A DNA stretch of 5,060 nucleotides from Marinospirillum sp. (GTDB taxonomy: Bacteria > Pseudomonadota > Gammaproteobacteria > Pseudomonadales > Halomonadaceae). The stretch covers positions 1-5,060 of the forward strand of contig SKOQ01000161.1 in NCBI GenBank assembly GCA_007119985.1. The letters run 5' to 3'. This document shows, in pieces, positions 1-5,060 of this stretch. A program made the position numbers and the translations under genes. How positions within the stretch are numbered: position 1 is the first letter of the stretch; the number at the start of each line of letters is the position of its first letter. The notes beneath the pieces are model-generated. The model was not told the origin of the DNA and did no database searches. It saw nothing but the letters and a program-made list of their open reading frames with translations.

Positions 1-86
1 TCAGCCAGGACTACGGACAGAGCAGCTTTGGCGGCTTCGTTGACTTCAGCAACGATCACCTTTTTGTCATTCAGACCAATTGCCAC
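1..86 (-). CDS. rplJ: 50S ribosomal protein L10, N-terminal part (partial)
   Basis: Only the first 28 codons are inside the window; the gene continues past base 1. The translation begins MAIGLNDKKVIVAEV and continues into an Ala-rich helix, which matches the conserved N-terminus of bacterial L10. L10 binds 23S rRNA and anchors the L7/L12 dimers to form the ribosomal stalk that recruits translation factors; with L12 it also represses its own mRNA. The start is a GTG at 84-86, chosen because an AGAGGAG Shine-Dalgarno sequence (96-102) lies 9 bases upstream and because the family N-terminus fits exactly there. A weak 4-bp hairpin (99-102 with 106-109) can cover part of that site. The gene sits 232 bases downstream of rplA behind an L10 leader; rplL and rpoBC would be expected beyond the left edge. 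Family identity is secure despite the short length. Confidence 0.95.
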   Translation of the reverse strand, partial: MAIGLNDKKVIVAEVNEAAKAALSVVLA

Positions 87-133
87 GATTACTTGCTCCT
101 CTTTTAGAGATAAGACCTTGTCTTACTCTACGG

Positions 134-176
134 TTTCCAACCCTCCGCAACACGGAGTCGGTATGATGGTTGGACC
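134..176 (-). promoter_or_regulatory. Hairpin between L10 leader and rplJ start, competing fold
   Basis: On the minus strand CCAACC (168-173) can pair with a downstream GGTTGG (137-142), extended by GGT/ACC at the base and enclosing a perfect 5-bp stem (143-147 with 153-157, 5-base loop). The same CCAACC is also the partner of the upstream GGTTGG at 287-292 that closes the L10 leader, so the two pairings exclude each other. It lies about 30 bases before the rplJ Shine-Dalgarno sequence. A switch role is inference; the complementarity is seen directly. Confidence 0.5.
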
Positions 177-293
177 GACAAATGCTGGCGGTCATTTCCA
201 TCTGCGCAGGAAATTAAGTCATTAAAATGACGCCTGCGGTCTTTGAGGGGATCTGATCCTAAGATCAGATACCGCAAAGTCTGCACCCAACCC
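168..293 (-). promoter_or_regulatory. L10 leader: autoregulatory RNA element before rplJ
   Basis: The minus strand carries the hallmarks of the proteobacterial ribosomal L10 leader, bound by the L10(L12) complex to repress rplJL translation. I see a conserved-looking GGTTGGGTGCAGAC segment (279-292), then a hairpin with an 8-bp perfect stem (251-258 with 263-270, loop 259-262). Next is the signature GACCGCAGG (234 upward) with its partner CCTGCG (stem 205-210 with 233-238), holding an inner hairpin (218-222 with 227-231) and the unpaired ACTTAAT-like stretch. The tract CGCAGATGG follows, and GGTTGG (287-292) can close the element by pairing with CCAACC (168-173). The resemblance to the E. coli leader is recalled from memory, not computed. 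Position between rplA and rplJ is as expected. The exact 5' and 3' limits are approximate. Confidence 0.85.
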
Positions 294-318
294 GAGTCAA
301 GCTAGGGCTGGGTAAAAG

Positions 319-1014
319 TTAAATGCTTAAGCTGGAGAGATCCAAAGTTAAGCCAGGACCCATGGTGCTAGAGAGGGTCGCTTTCTTCATATAGATACCT
401 TTAGATGAAGAAGGCTTCAGCTTTTTCAGGTCAACCAGTAAGGCTTCAATGTTGCCTTTGATTGCATCAGCAGAGAAGTCAACCTTGCCGACGCCAGCGT
501 GGATAATACCATTCTTGTCAGTACGGAAGCGCACCTGACCTGCCTTGGCATTTTTCACTGCAGTCGCAACGTCAGGAGTGACAGTGCCGACCTTGGGGTT
601 GGGCATTAAGCCACGTGGACCAAGAATCTGACCCAGCATACCCACAACACGCATTGCATCAGGTGCAGCGATGACAACATCAAAGTTCATCTCGCCTTTT
701 TTGACCTGCTCAGCCAAATCATCCATACCAACCAAGTCAGCACCGGCTTCTTTAGCCGCTTCTGCAGCCGCGCCCTGTGCGAATACAGCGACACGAACCG
801 AGTTACCTGTACCGTTGGGCAGCACAGTTGCGCCACGAACAACCTGGTCAGATTTACGTGGATCAACGCCCAGATTGACAGCCAGTTCAACTGTTTCTTT
901 GAACTTGACGGGGGGCAAAGAAGACAGCAATGCAACCGCTTCTTCTACTGTGTAAGACTTGTTTACGTCTACTTTTTCTGCGATCAGTTTTTGACGCTTA
1001 GTCAGCTTAGCCAT
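319..1014 (-). CDS. rplA: 50S ribosomal protein L1
   Basis: L1 forms the mobile L1 stalk of the large subunit, binding 23S rRNA and helping the deacylated tRNA leave the E site; it is also the translational repressor of the rplKA mRNA. The 231-residue product (E. coli L1 is 234) starts MAKLTKRQK and carries the L1 signature around residues 120-141 (MRVVGMLGQILGPRGLMPNP). Domain I is built from the N- and C-terminal parts (about 1-67 and 160-231) and domain II from the middle. An open frame extends upstream to 1080, but that extension lies inside rplK. The ATG at 1012-1014 is preferred because it matches the family N-terminus and has a GGAGGG ribosome binding site (1023-1028) 8 bases upstream. 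It follows the rplK stop by a single base, so translation is probably coupled, as in the rplKA operon of other bacteria. The stop is TAA. Confidence 0.98.
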   Translation of the reverse strand: MAKLTKRQKLIAEKVDVNKSYTVEEAVALLSSLPPVKFKETVELAVNLGVDPRKSDQVVRGATVLPNGTGNSVRVAVFAQGAAAEAAKEAGADLVGMDDLAEQVKKGEMNFDVVIAAPDAMRVVGMLGQILGPRGLMPNPKVGTVTPDVATAVKNAKAGQVRFRTDKNGIIHAGVGKVDFSADAIKGNIEALLVDLKKLKPSSSKGIYMKKATLSSTMGPGLTLDLSSLSI

Positions 1015-1015
1015 C

Positions 1016-1447
1016 TTATACGCCCTCCACGTCAATACCCATACTACGCGCAGTACCTGCGATAGTACGTACAGCTGCATCCATATCGGCAGCAGTCAAA
1101 TCTGGCTCTTTCGCCTTCGCAATTTCTTCTAACTGCTCACGCGTAATTTTGCCGACCTTGTTCTTGTTAGGTACAGCAGAACCTGATTTCAGACCCAAAG
1201 ACTTCTTCAGCAGAACAGCAGCTGGAGGTGTTTTGGTTACAAACGTGAAGCTGCGATCGCTATAAACAGTGATCACAACGGGGATAGGCAGACCTGGCTC
1301 AACATCTTGAGTCTGGGCGTTAAACGCTTTACAGAACTCCATAATGTTGACGCCGTGCTGACCCAATGCAGGGCCAACGGGGGGACTTGGATTCGCTTTG
1401 CCTGCTGCAACTTGCAGCTTGATATAGGCTTGTACTTTCTTAGCCAC
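1016..1447 (-). CDS. rplK: 50S ribosomal protein L11
   Basis: L11 sits at the base of the stalk on the GTPase-associated region of 23S rRNA; it affects EF-G and release factor function and RelA activation, and it is the site of thiostrepton action. The 143-residue protein (E. coli 142) has the N-terminal domain at about 1-72 with the proline-rich loop PSPPVGPALGQ (20-30), whose prolines are the usual thiostrepton-resistance positions. The C-terminal rRNA-binding domain is at about 76-141, ending in the family signature RTIAGTARSMGI (127-138). The start is a GTG (1445-1447), with AGGAG (1454-1458) 6 bases upstream and the family-typical MAKKVQAYIKLQ following. A putative L1-binding hairpin lies immediately before the ribosome binding site. 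It is separated from nusG by 65 bases and from rplA by 1 base. Confidence 0.98.
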   Translation of the reverse strand: MAKKVQAYIKLQVAAGKANPSPPVGPALGQHGVNIMEFCKAFNAQTQDVEPGLPIPVVITVYSDRSFTFVTKTPPAAVLLKKSLGLKSGSAVPNKNKVGKITREQLEEIAKAKEPDLTAADMDAAVRTIAGTARSMGIDVEGV

Positions 1448-1459
1448 ACTCTTCTCCTA

Positions 1460-1484
1460 GGGTATTAGCGCCTGACGGCTTCCC
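1460..1484 (-). promoter_or_regulatory. Putative L1-binding mRNA element before rplK
   Basis: On the minus strand GGG pairs with CCC at the base, and a GCC/GGC stem (1477-1479 with 1470-1472) is capped by a GTCA loop. The two stems are separated by an asymmetric internal loop, AA on one side and GCTAATA on the other. This two-stem, asymmetric-loop design resembles the L1 site of 23S rRNA (GGGAGCC on one strand, GGCGC followed by an A-rich stretch before the closing pairs on the other), as I recall it. L1 is known to repress the L11-L1 operon by binding near the rplK start. Here the element ends one base from the AGGAG at 1454-1458, so binding would block ribosome loading. A further small GCCC/GGGC hairpin (1493-1504) lies just upstream, without a U-run, so it is not a terminator. 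The pairing is seen; the ligand is inferred. Confidence 0.6.
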
Positions 1485-1512
1485 AATATTTTGCCCTGAT
1501 GGGCACCAAAAA

Positions 1513-2046
1513 CTAGTCTTTCTCGACCTGGCCGAACTCAAGCTCAACCGGTGTCGCCCGTCCAAAGATCAGCACAGAAACATGCAGGCGACTCTTCTCA
1601 TAATTCACTTCTTCGACCACACCGTTAAAGTCAGCAAACGGCCCTTCCAAAACACGCACGACTTCGCCTGGCTCAAACATCGTACGAGGACGAGGCTTAT
1701 CAGAACCATCTTGTACGCGCTGCAGAATCGCATCTGCTTCACGCTGTGTGATCGGCGCAGGCTTCTCTGGCGTACCGCCGATGAAACCCAAAACCTTTGG
1801 CGTCTCTTTTACCAAGTGCCAGCTTGCATCATTCATATCCATTTCGACCAAAACATAGCCAGGATAGAATTTGCGCTCACTGCGACGCTTTTTACCATCG
1901 CGCATTTCAACCACTTCTTCAGTCGGCACAAGAATTTGCCCGAAGTGGTCTTCCATACCTTTCAGCTTCACACGCTCAATCAATGAGCGCATCACTTGTT
2001 TTTCAAAGCCTGAATAGGCATGCACGACGTACCAGCGCTTTGCCAT
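1513..2046 (-). CDS. nusG: Transcription termination/antitermination factor NusG
   Basis: NusG binds the RNA polymerase clamp to keep elongation processive, aids Rho-dependent termination, and links polymerase to the ribosome through protein S10. The 177-residue protein (E. coli 181) has the NGN domain at about 1-115, starting WYVVHAYSGFEKQV (5-18) and including FYPGYVLVEM (60-69). A proline/basic linker follows, then the KOW domain from about 126 (PGEVVRVLEGPFADFNGVVEEV) to the end. F161 in the IFGRATPVELEF segment corresponds to the E. coli residue implicated in S10 and Rho contact. The ATG at 2044-2046 follows an AGGAA site (2053-2057) that overlaps the secE stop codon (TAG, 2056-2058); the 9-base gap implies translational coupling to secE. 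The stop is TAG. Identity is certain. Confidence 0.98.
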   Translation of the reverse strand: MAKRWYVVHAYSGFEKQVMRSLIERVKLKGMEDHFGQILVPTEEVVEMRDGKKRRSERKFYPGYVLVEMDMNDASWHLVKETPKVLGFIGGTPEKPAPITQREADAILQRVQDGSDKPRPRTMFEPGEVVRVLEGPFADFNGVVEEVNYEKSRLHVSVLIFGRATPVELEFGQVEKD

Positions 2047-2055
2047 AACGAATTC

Positions 2056-2424
2056 CTAGTAGATCAGAAATTTAATTGCCGAACTCACCAACAGATCGAT
2101 GAGCCATAAAAGCAATGCAACAATCGCGACAGCGGCTAGAACAATCAGGGTAGTTTGCGTCGTTTCTTGACGCGTAGGCCAGATCACCTTGCGAATTTCT
2201 GTGCGCGCTTCTTTTGCCATCACTAAGAATTTTTGACCTTTCTCTGTCGTCACAAAGAGAAAGAAGGCTGCAGCAGAAAGCACAACAACACCGACCACCC
2301 GATAGAGCATAGGGAGATCAGAGAAAAACATATTGCCAGCAACAGCCGCAACAATTAGGAGAACGACCAGCAACCATTTGAATCCGTCTAGTTTAGCCGG
2401 CTGAGCCTCAGCTTTAGCTTTCAT
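2056..2424 (-). CDS. secE: Preprotein translocase subunit SecE
   Basis: SecE is the essential clamp subunit of the SecYEG inner-membrane protein channel. The 122-residue product (E. coli 127) shows the proteobacterial three-helix form: membrane segments at about 15-34, 41-60 and 92-116. The conserved cytoplasmic amphipathic helix and hinge lie between the last two (AKEARTEIRKVIWPTRQET, 70-88), the most diagnostic part of the family. The start is not fully settled. The ATG at 2422-2424 gives the family-like MKAKAEAQ N-terminus, but the AAGGAG site (2437-2442) is 12 bases away, longer than ideal. A TTG at 2452-2454 would add 10 residues but places the Shine-Dalgarno inside the gene, so I reject it. 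The gene follows tRNA-Trp by 64 bases and precedes nusG as in most bacteria. Confidence 0.95.
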   Translation of the reverse strand: MKAKAEAQPAKLDGFKWLLVVLLIVAAVAGNMFFSDLPMLYRVVGVVVLSAAAFFLFVTTEKGQKFLVMAKEARTEIRKVIWPTRQETTQTTLIVLAAVAIVALLLWLIDLLVSSAIKFLIY

Positions 2425-2472
2425 TAGAAACCCAAACTCCTTGCGGTAGATCAAAAATGTGGGGATGGAATA

Positions 2473-2488
2473 CCAATCTGAGGAAGAT

Positions 2489-2491
<3 letters not shown>
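2473..2491 (-). other. Hairpin overlapping the tRNA-Trp CCA end
   Basis: On the minus strand CCAATCT (2485-2491) pairs perfectly with AGATTGG (2473-2479) around a 5-base loop. The first three bases of the stem are the encoded CCA of tRNA-Trp. No U-run follows (TATTCC), so it is unlikely to be a terminator, and secE needs read-through. It could mark the junction where the tRNA is cut from the secE mRNA, forming either before or after processing. That role is inference. Confidence 0.45.
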
Positions 2492-2564
<73 letters not shown>

Positions 2565-2570
2565 AAACAA

Positions 2571-2645
2571 TGGAGCTCATGGACGGATTTGAACCGTCGA
2601 CCTCACCCTTACCAAGGGTGTGCTCTACCCCTGAGCTACATGAGC
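2571..2645 (-). tRNA. tRNA-Thr (anticodon GGT)
   Basis: A 75-base cloverleaf: acceptor stem GCTCATG/CATGAGC, D-arm GCTC/GAGC with a short GG-containing loop, and anticodon stem CACCC/GGGTG with loop TTGGTAA. The anticodon GGT at 2611-2613 reads ACC and ACU. The T-arm is GACGG/CCGTC with loop TTCAAAT. Discriminator T plus encoded CCA. It corresponds to the tRNA-Thr that usually precedes tufB. It is 5 bases from tRNA-Gly and 6 bases from tRNA-Trp. Confidence 0.97.
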
Positions 2646-2650
2646 AAACC

Positions 2651-2724
<74 letters not shown>

Positions 2725-2740
2725 ATGCCCTGGGAATAAA

Positions 2741-2824
<84 letters not shown>

Positions 2825-2836
2825 ATAGGGTCGCCT

Positions 2837-2864
2837 ATTATATAGGCTAGACGCTCGCTGTCAA
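2837..2864 (-). promoter_or_regulatory. Sigma-70 promoter of the tRNA-secE operon
   Basis: A perfect -35 box TTGACA (2859-2864) and a perfect -10 box TATAAT (2837-2842) are separated by 16 bases on the minus strand. The predicted start is near 2830, about six bases before tRNA-Tyr. Between the -10 box and the start lies the GC-rich tract GGCGACCC, the kind of discriminator associated with stringent (ppGpp/DksA) control of stable RNA genes. The -10 box sits inside a perfect inverted repeat GCCTAT-TAT-ATAGGC (2833-2847). No terminator separates it from coaX, so some read-through from birA-coaX is possible. Confidence 0.9.
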
Positions 2865-2932
2865 GAAATGCAGTGCCTGTCTCAACAACGGGCGCAACTT
2901 TAACAGCTCACTAATAGAACAGCAAGCTTTTT

Positions 2933-3745
2933 TTAAGCAAAAACAACTTTTTCTATAATTTTTGCTCTTACAGGCGCACCATAGAGCTGGCCTTGCCGCT
3001 CTAGCGCCGTCAGGGGAAAGATGAGCTCGAGTCCTGCATAGACCATATCTGGCCACCTATAGGCATTGGCACTCAGCCCACGACGGATAAGATCGGCATC
3101 ACCACCGGTGAGAATGATCGGCAGCTTTTGTTTCTGACTCTGGCAGAACTGATCGTAGGCGAGGGCAATTTGCCCTACAGCCGCAAGAAAAATCCCATGC
3201 GTGACAGCCTCCTGCGTGCTTGTGCCTGGTACAGTTAATCCTTGGTAGGTATCATCCTGCTGAAATGGCACGTTGCTTGTCCCAAGCTTCAAGCTTTCCT
3301 TCATCAGACGCATTCCAGGCGTGATAAATCCACCTAGGTGCTGACCATCAGGCAGGACAAAATCCATCGTGATCGCGCTACCACAGTCGATCACACAACA
3401 GCCACCCAGCGCATGATAGCCGGCAAGCACCCCCATCCACCGGTCGACACCTAAAGCCTCTGGCTTCTGGTATCCATTTCGGACTCCTGCAGACTCTTCG
3501 CATGAGCGTGCGACGTAGAGCTTCACACGGTAGCGCTTAGCAAGGCGCTCGACCTTGCGCAGAATGTCCTTGCCTGCCACATTAGAAATACGGATCGCCT
3601 TCAGATCTCGAAAGTCTGGAAGCTCCTGCGAGCCATCCCAGCGATCCCGAGTCCAAACCGAGCCTCTTTCGATGATTTTATCCTGCTCCAAGCTCTTCAG
3701 ACGCCATTTTGAAAGCGTGTTGCCTATATCAAGATCCAAAATCAT
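2933..3745 (-). CDS. coaX: Type III pantothenate kinase
   Basis: CoaX phosphorylates pantothenate with ATP, the first step of coenzyme A synthesis; the type III enzyme belongs to the ASKHA (acetate and sugar kinase/Hsc70/actin) fold, is not feedback-inhibited by CoA and needs a monovalent cation. The 270-residue product shows the family motifs in order: DIGNT (6-10, phosphate loop), GVDRW (99-103) with D101 as the likely catalytic aspartate, VIDCGSAITMDFV (118-130) for the second phosphate-binding segment, GGFITPGM (138-145), and TGGDA (213-217). In the second motif a Ser stands where Thr is usual (DxGTA). The protein is somewhat longer than I expect for relatives (about 250). The ATG at 3743-3745 lies inside the end of birA, a 17-base overlap, with no strong Shine-Dalgarno sequence, so coupled translation is likely. 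The stop is TAA. Confidence 0.95.
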   Translation of the reverse strand: MILDLDIGNTLSKWRLKSLEQDKIIERGSVWTRDRWDGSQELPDFRDLKAIRISNVAGKDILRKVERLAKRYRVKLYVARSCEESAGVRNGYQKPEALGVDRWMGVLAGYHALGGCCVIDCGSAITMDFVLPDGQHLGGFITPGMRLMKESLKLGTSNVPFQQDDTYQGLTVPGTSTQEAVTHGIFLAAVGQIALAYDQFCQSQKQKLPIILTGGDADLIRRGLSANAYRWPDMVYAGLELIFPLTALERQGQLYGAPVRAKIIEKVVFA

Positions 3746-4718
3746 CTTTATCGACTCTCACTGAGATTTCTCCACCAGATAGAAAGCGTGAAGCGCCGGC
3801 CTGATCAAAAACCTCAAGCTCACCACGCTGATTCACACCACCAAGCCGCACCTGCTCTTGACGTCCCTGCGCCAACACTCTTGCTTGTCGGTTATGCCAT
3901 ATATGGAAGTCATTCCATGCCCCGGAATAAGCAGTAAAGCCTTGCTCCAAATAGCGACTCAGCAACTTAAAAATGCCCTGAGTTAAGAGCGCGGCTAACT
4001 GATTTTTATCTGGAAGCGCCGTTGCGCATTCGCTGAGATAAGCCAGTGGCTGGTCTAGTTCAATCTGATGCTGTGGTCGCGTATCATTAAGACCAACACC
4101 GAGAATCAACTCACAAGGACCAGCCAGATCACCAGCAAGCTCGATTAGAATCCCGCCGAGTTTACCTTCGGCAGTATAGAGATCATTCGGCCACTTCAGC
4201 CCCACGCCTTCAATACCTAGCTGCTGTAGCGTCTCAACTATCACCACACCAACAGCCAAGCTCAAGCCTTCCAGCTGTTGTGCAGAGCCATCAAAACGCC
4301 ACCCCCATGAAAGACAGATTGAGCTACCTAAAGGGCTCATCCAGGCGCGACCACGTCGGCCACGGCCTGCCGTTTGCAAGTCAGCAACAACCAGTGCCTG
4401 CTGGATACTCTGACCTTGCTGAAGCACCTCATGTAAACGCAGGTTAGTCGACGGGCAGCTAGGATAGACCTCAAGATGCGCAACAGGCACCGCCTTAACT
4501 TCTAAGGCCGTTTTGAGCTGCTCGGGGTCAAAAAAACGATAGGCCTGACTGAGGCGATACCCCTGCTGGCGATGGGTTTCTATGTCCAATCCAAGCTGCT
4601 CAAGCTGCTTAATTTGCTTCCAAATCGCCGCGCGAGATAAATCTAACTGGCGACCAAGTTCAGTACCAGAAACATAGCGGGATGAATTAAGCAGGTGTAG
4701 AAGAGGGTAAAGATTCAT
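3729..4718 (-). CDS. birA: Bifunctional biotin--protein ligase / biotin operon repressor BirA
   Basis: BirA activates biotin with ATP to biotinoyl-AMP and attaches it to the biotin carboxyl carrier protein of acetyl-CoA carboxylase; with the N-terminal DNA-binding domain it can also repress biotin synthesis genes. The 329-residue protein (E. coli 321) has a winged helix-turn-helix at about 1-60 (VSGTELGRQLDLSRAAIWKQI), the ligase core with the nucleotide loop GRGRRGR (118-124), KWPND (175-179, catalytic Lys175), GGIL (188-191) and GVGLN (207-211), then a C-terminal SH3-like domain (about 275-325). The full domain set supports a repressor function, but no bio genes are in the window. The ATG at 4716-4718 gives the expected N-terminus, though the ribosome binding site is weak. 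It overlaps coaX by 17 bases, forming a birA-coaX unit that follows the rRNA operon. Confidence 0.96.
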   Translation of the reverse strand: MNLYPLLHLLNSSRYVSGTELGRQLDLSRAAIWKQIKQLEQLGLDIETHRQQGYRLSQAYRFFDPEQLKTALEVKAVPVAHLEVYPSCPSTNLRLHEVLQQGQSIQQALVVADLQTAGRGRRGRAWMSPLGSSICLSWGWRFDGSAQQLEGLSLAVGVVIVETLQQLGIEGVGLKWPNDLYTAEGKLGGILIELAGDLAGPCELILGVGLNDTRPQHQIELDQPLAYLSECATALPDKNQLAALLTQGIFKLLSRYLEQGFTAYSGAWNDFHIWHNRQARVLAQGRQEQVRLGGVNQRGELEVFDQAGASRFLSGGEISVRVDKDDFGS

Positions 4719-4739
4719 AGGCGACTCGGATAAATCGCT

Positions 4740-4768
4740 ATTAAACGCGCTTTACCTCCGCATCGCAA
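4740..4768 (-). promoter_or_regulatory. Candidate birA-coaX promoter
   Basis: On the minus strand TTGCGA (4763-4768, 4 of 6 consensus) and TTTAAT (4740-4745, 5 of 6) are spaced by 17 bases, giving a predicted start near 4733 and a leader of about 15 bases before birA. A second, weaker pair further upstream is TTGTCT with GATTAT at 17-base spacing. A promoter is expected here because a strong terminator isolates birA from the rRNA operon, but this assignment rests on box matching alone. No other feature is visible in the 4719-4900 gap. Confidence 0.45.
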
Positions 4769-4901
4769 GCCTCTTACCGCTAAGGTCTAGGGTCTTTGTG
4801 CATCCTGCCAATTCTTTTTAGAGCTAGGCATCGCCGCATAATCATGCTAGCCATCATTGAAGACAAACTCATGTCAGAGATGCTGACGAATTGCGCCCAT
4901 A

Positions 4902-4937
4902 AAAAAACCCTCTGATCATAAGATCAGAGGGTTTTTT
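4902..4937 (-). terminator. Rho-independent terminator of the rRNA operon
   Basis: A 16-bp perfect inverted repeat with a 4-base loop: the arms are 4902-4917 and 4922-4937. Each arm combines a 10-bp mixed stem (CCCTCTGATC) with an A/T run, so on the minus strand the stem ends in GAGGG followed by a T-run, as in a classical intrinsic terminator. It starts 7 bases after the 5S 3' end. Because both flanks carry A/T runs it could act in both directions. It separates the rRNA operon from birA. Confidence 0.93.
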
Positions 4938-4944
4938 AGAATAA

Positions 4945-5060
4945 GTGCCTGACGATGACCTACTTTCACATGGGGAGGCCCCACACTATCATCGGCGCTG
5001 AGAGGTTTCACTACTGAGTTCGGCATGGTATCAGGTGGTTCCCACTCGCTATTGTCATCA
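4945..5060 (-). rRNA. rrf: 5S ribosomal RNA, lacking the 5' end (partial)
   Basis: About 116 bases of the roughly 120-base 5S rRNA are present; the 5' end lies a few bases beyond the right edge. Recognisable conserved segments on the minus strand are GGGAACCACCTGA, CCATGCCGAACTCAG, AGTGAAACC, GCGCCGATG, AGTGTGGGG and the closing GTCAGGCAC that forms helix I with the missing 5' strand. As the last gene of an rRNA operon, 16S and 23S genes are expected to the right. The 3' end position (4945) is assigned by analogy with E. coli 5S and may be off by one or two bases. Confidence 0.95.

Noticed and set aside
28..225. 65-codon plus-strand open frame across the rplJ start and leader
   Set aside because: It overlaps the rplJ start and the structured L10 leader on the opposite strand and its peptide looks like no known family.
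294..350. Promoter for rplJ upstream of the L10 leader
   Set aside because: A separate L10 promoter is known in E. coli, but the best pairs here (for example TTGGAT with TTAACT at 17 bases) match only about half of the -10 consensus.
671..955. Plus-strand open frame opposite rplA
   Set aside because: It is antisense to a secure, highly conserved gene, with no ribosome binding site or family resemblance that I recognise.
1493..1504. GCCC/GGGC hairpin after nusG as a terminator
   Set aside because: The stem is only 4 bp and is followed by AAAATATT on the minus strand rather than a T-run; read-through into rplK is expected.
1582..2048. Two overlapping plus-strand open frames opposite nusG
   Set aside because: Both are explained as shadows of nusG codons; neither has a recognisable domain or upstream signals.
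2921..2940. A/T-rich repeat after the coaX stop as a terminator
   Set aside because: Only a 4-bp GCTT/AAGC stem with an A-only loop can form and no T-run follows it on the minus strand.
2847..3056. Minus-strand open frame overlapping the end of coaX
   Set aside because: It lies in another frame of coaX and extends into the tRNA promoter; its Cys- and Arg-rich composition is typical of out-of-frame translation.
4780..4872. 30-codon Met-rich minus-strand open frame upstream of birA
   Set aside because: It has no Shine-Dalgarno sequence before its ATG, overlaps the likely promoter region and resembles nothing I know; conservation would be needed to revive it.

Overview
The window looks like a chromosomal core region of a gammaproteobacterium outside the Enterobacterales, probably of the Pseudomonas/Oceanospirillum type. 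Three things point there. The gene order is birA, pantothenate kinase, tRNA-Tyr/Gly/Thr, tRNA-Trp, secE, nusG, rplK, rplA, rplJ. The pantothenate kinase is the type III enzyme CoaX rather than the enterobacterial CoaA. There is also a proteobacterial L10 leader before rplJ. I cannot name the genus from sequence alone. Every gene lies on the minus strand, so the biological order runs from high to low coordinates.

Read 5'->3' on the minus strand: the 3' part of a 5S rRNA (4945-5060) ends an rRNA operon and is followed by a strong intrinsic terminator (4902-4937). After a 180-base gap with a candidate promoter come birA (biotin-protein ligase/repressor) and coaX, which overlap by 17 bases. A near-consensus promoter (2837-2864) then drives four tightly packed tRNA genes (Tyr, Gly, Thr, Trp). 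They lead into secE, nusG, rplK and rplA, and then, through a structured L10 leader, into rplJ, which runs off the left edge.

The second half is a translation/transcription/secretion operon: tRNAs, a SecYEG subunit, the transcription factor NusG and the ribosomal stalk and L1 proteins. Two RNA control elements fit known ribosomal-protein feedback: a likely L1-binding hairpin just before the rplK ribosome binding site (1460-1484) and the L10(L12) leader before rplJ (about 168-293).

The region is ordinary core genome and I see no mobile element, CRISPR array or novel system. The points most worth a second look are the absence of tufB from its usual place between tRNA-Thr and tRNA-Trp (only 6 bases remain), a near-identical hairpin core shared by the L10 leader and the rRNA terminator, mutually exclusive pairings in the L10 leader, and a hairpin that uses the encoded CCA end of tRNA-Trp. 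There is no gene-free stretch longer than 300 bases; the longest, 87-318, is filled mostly by the L10 leader.
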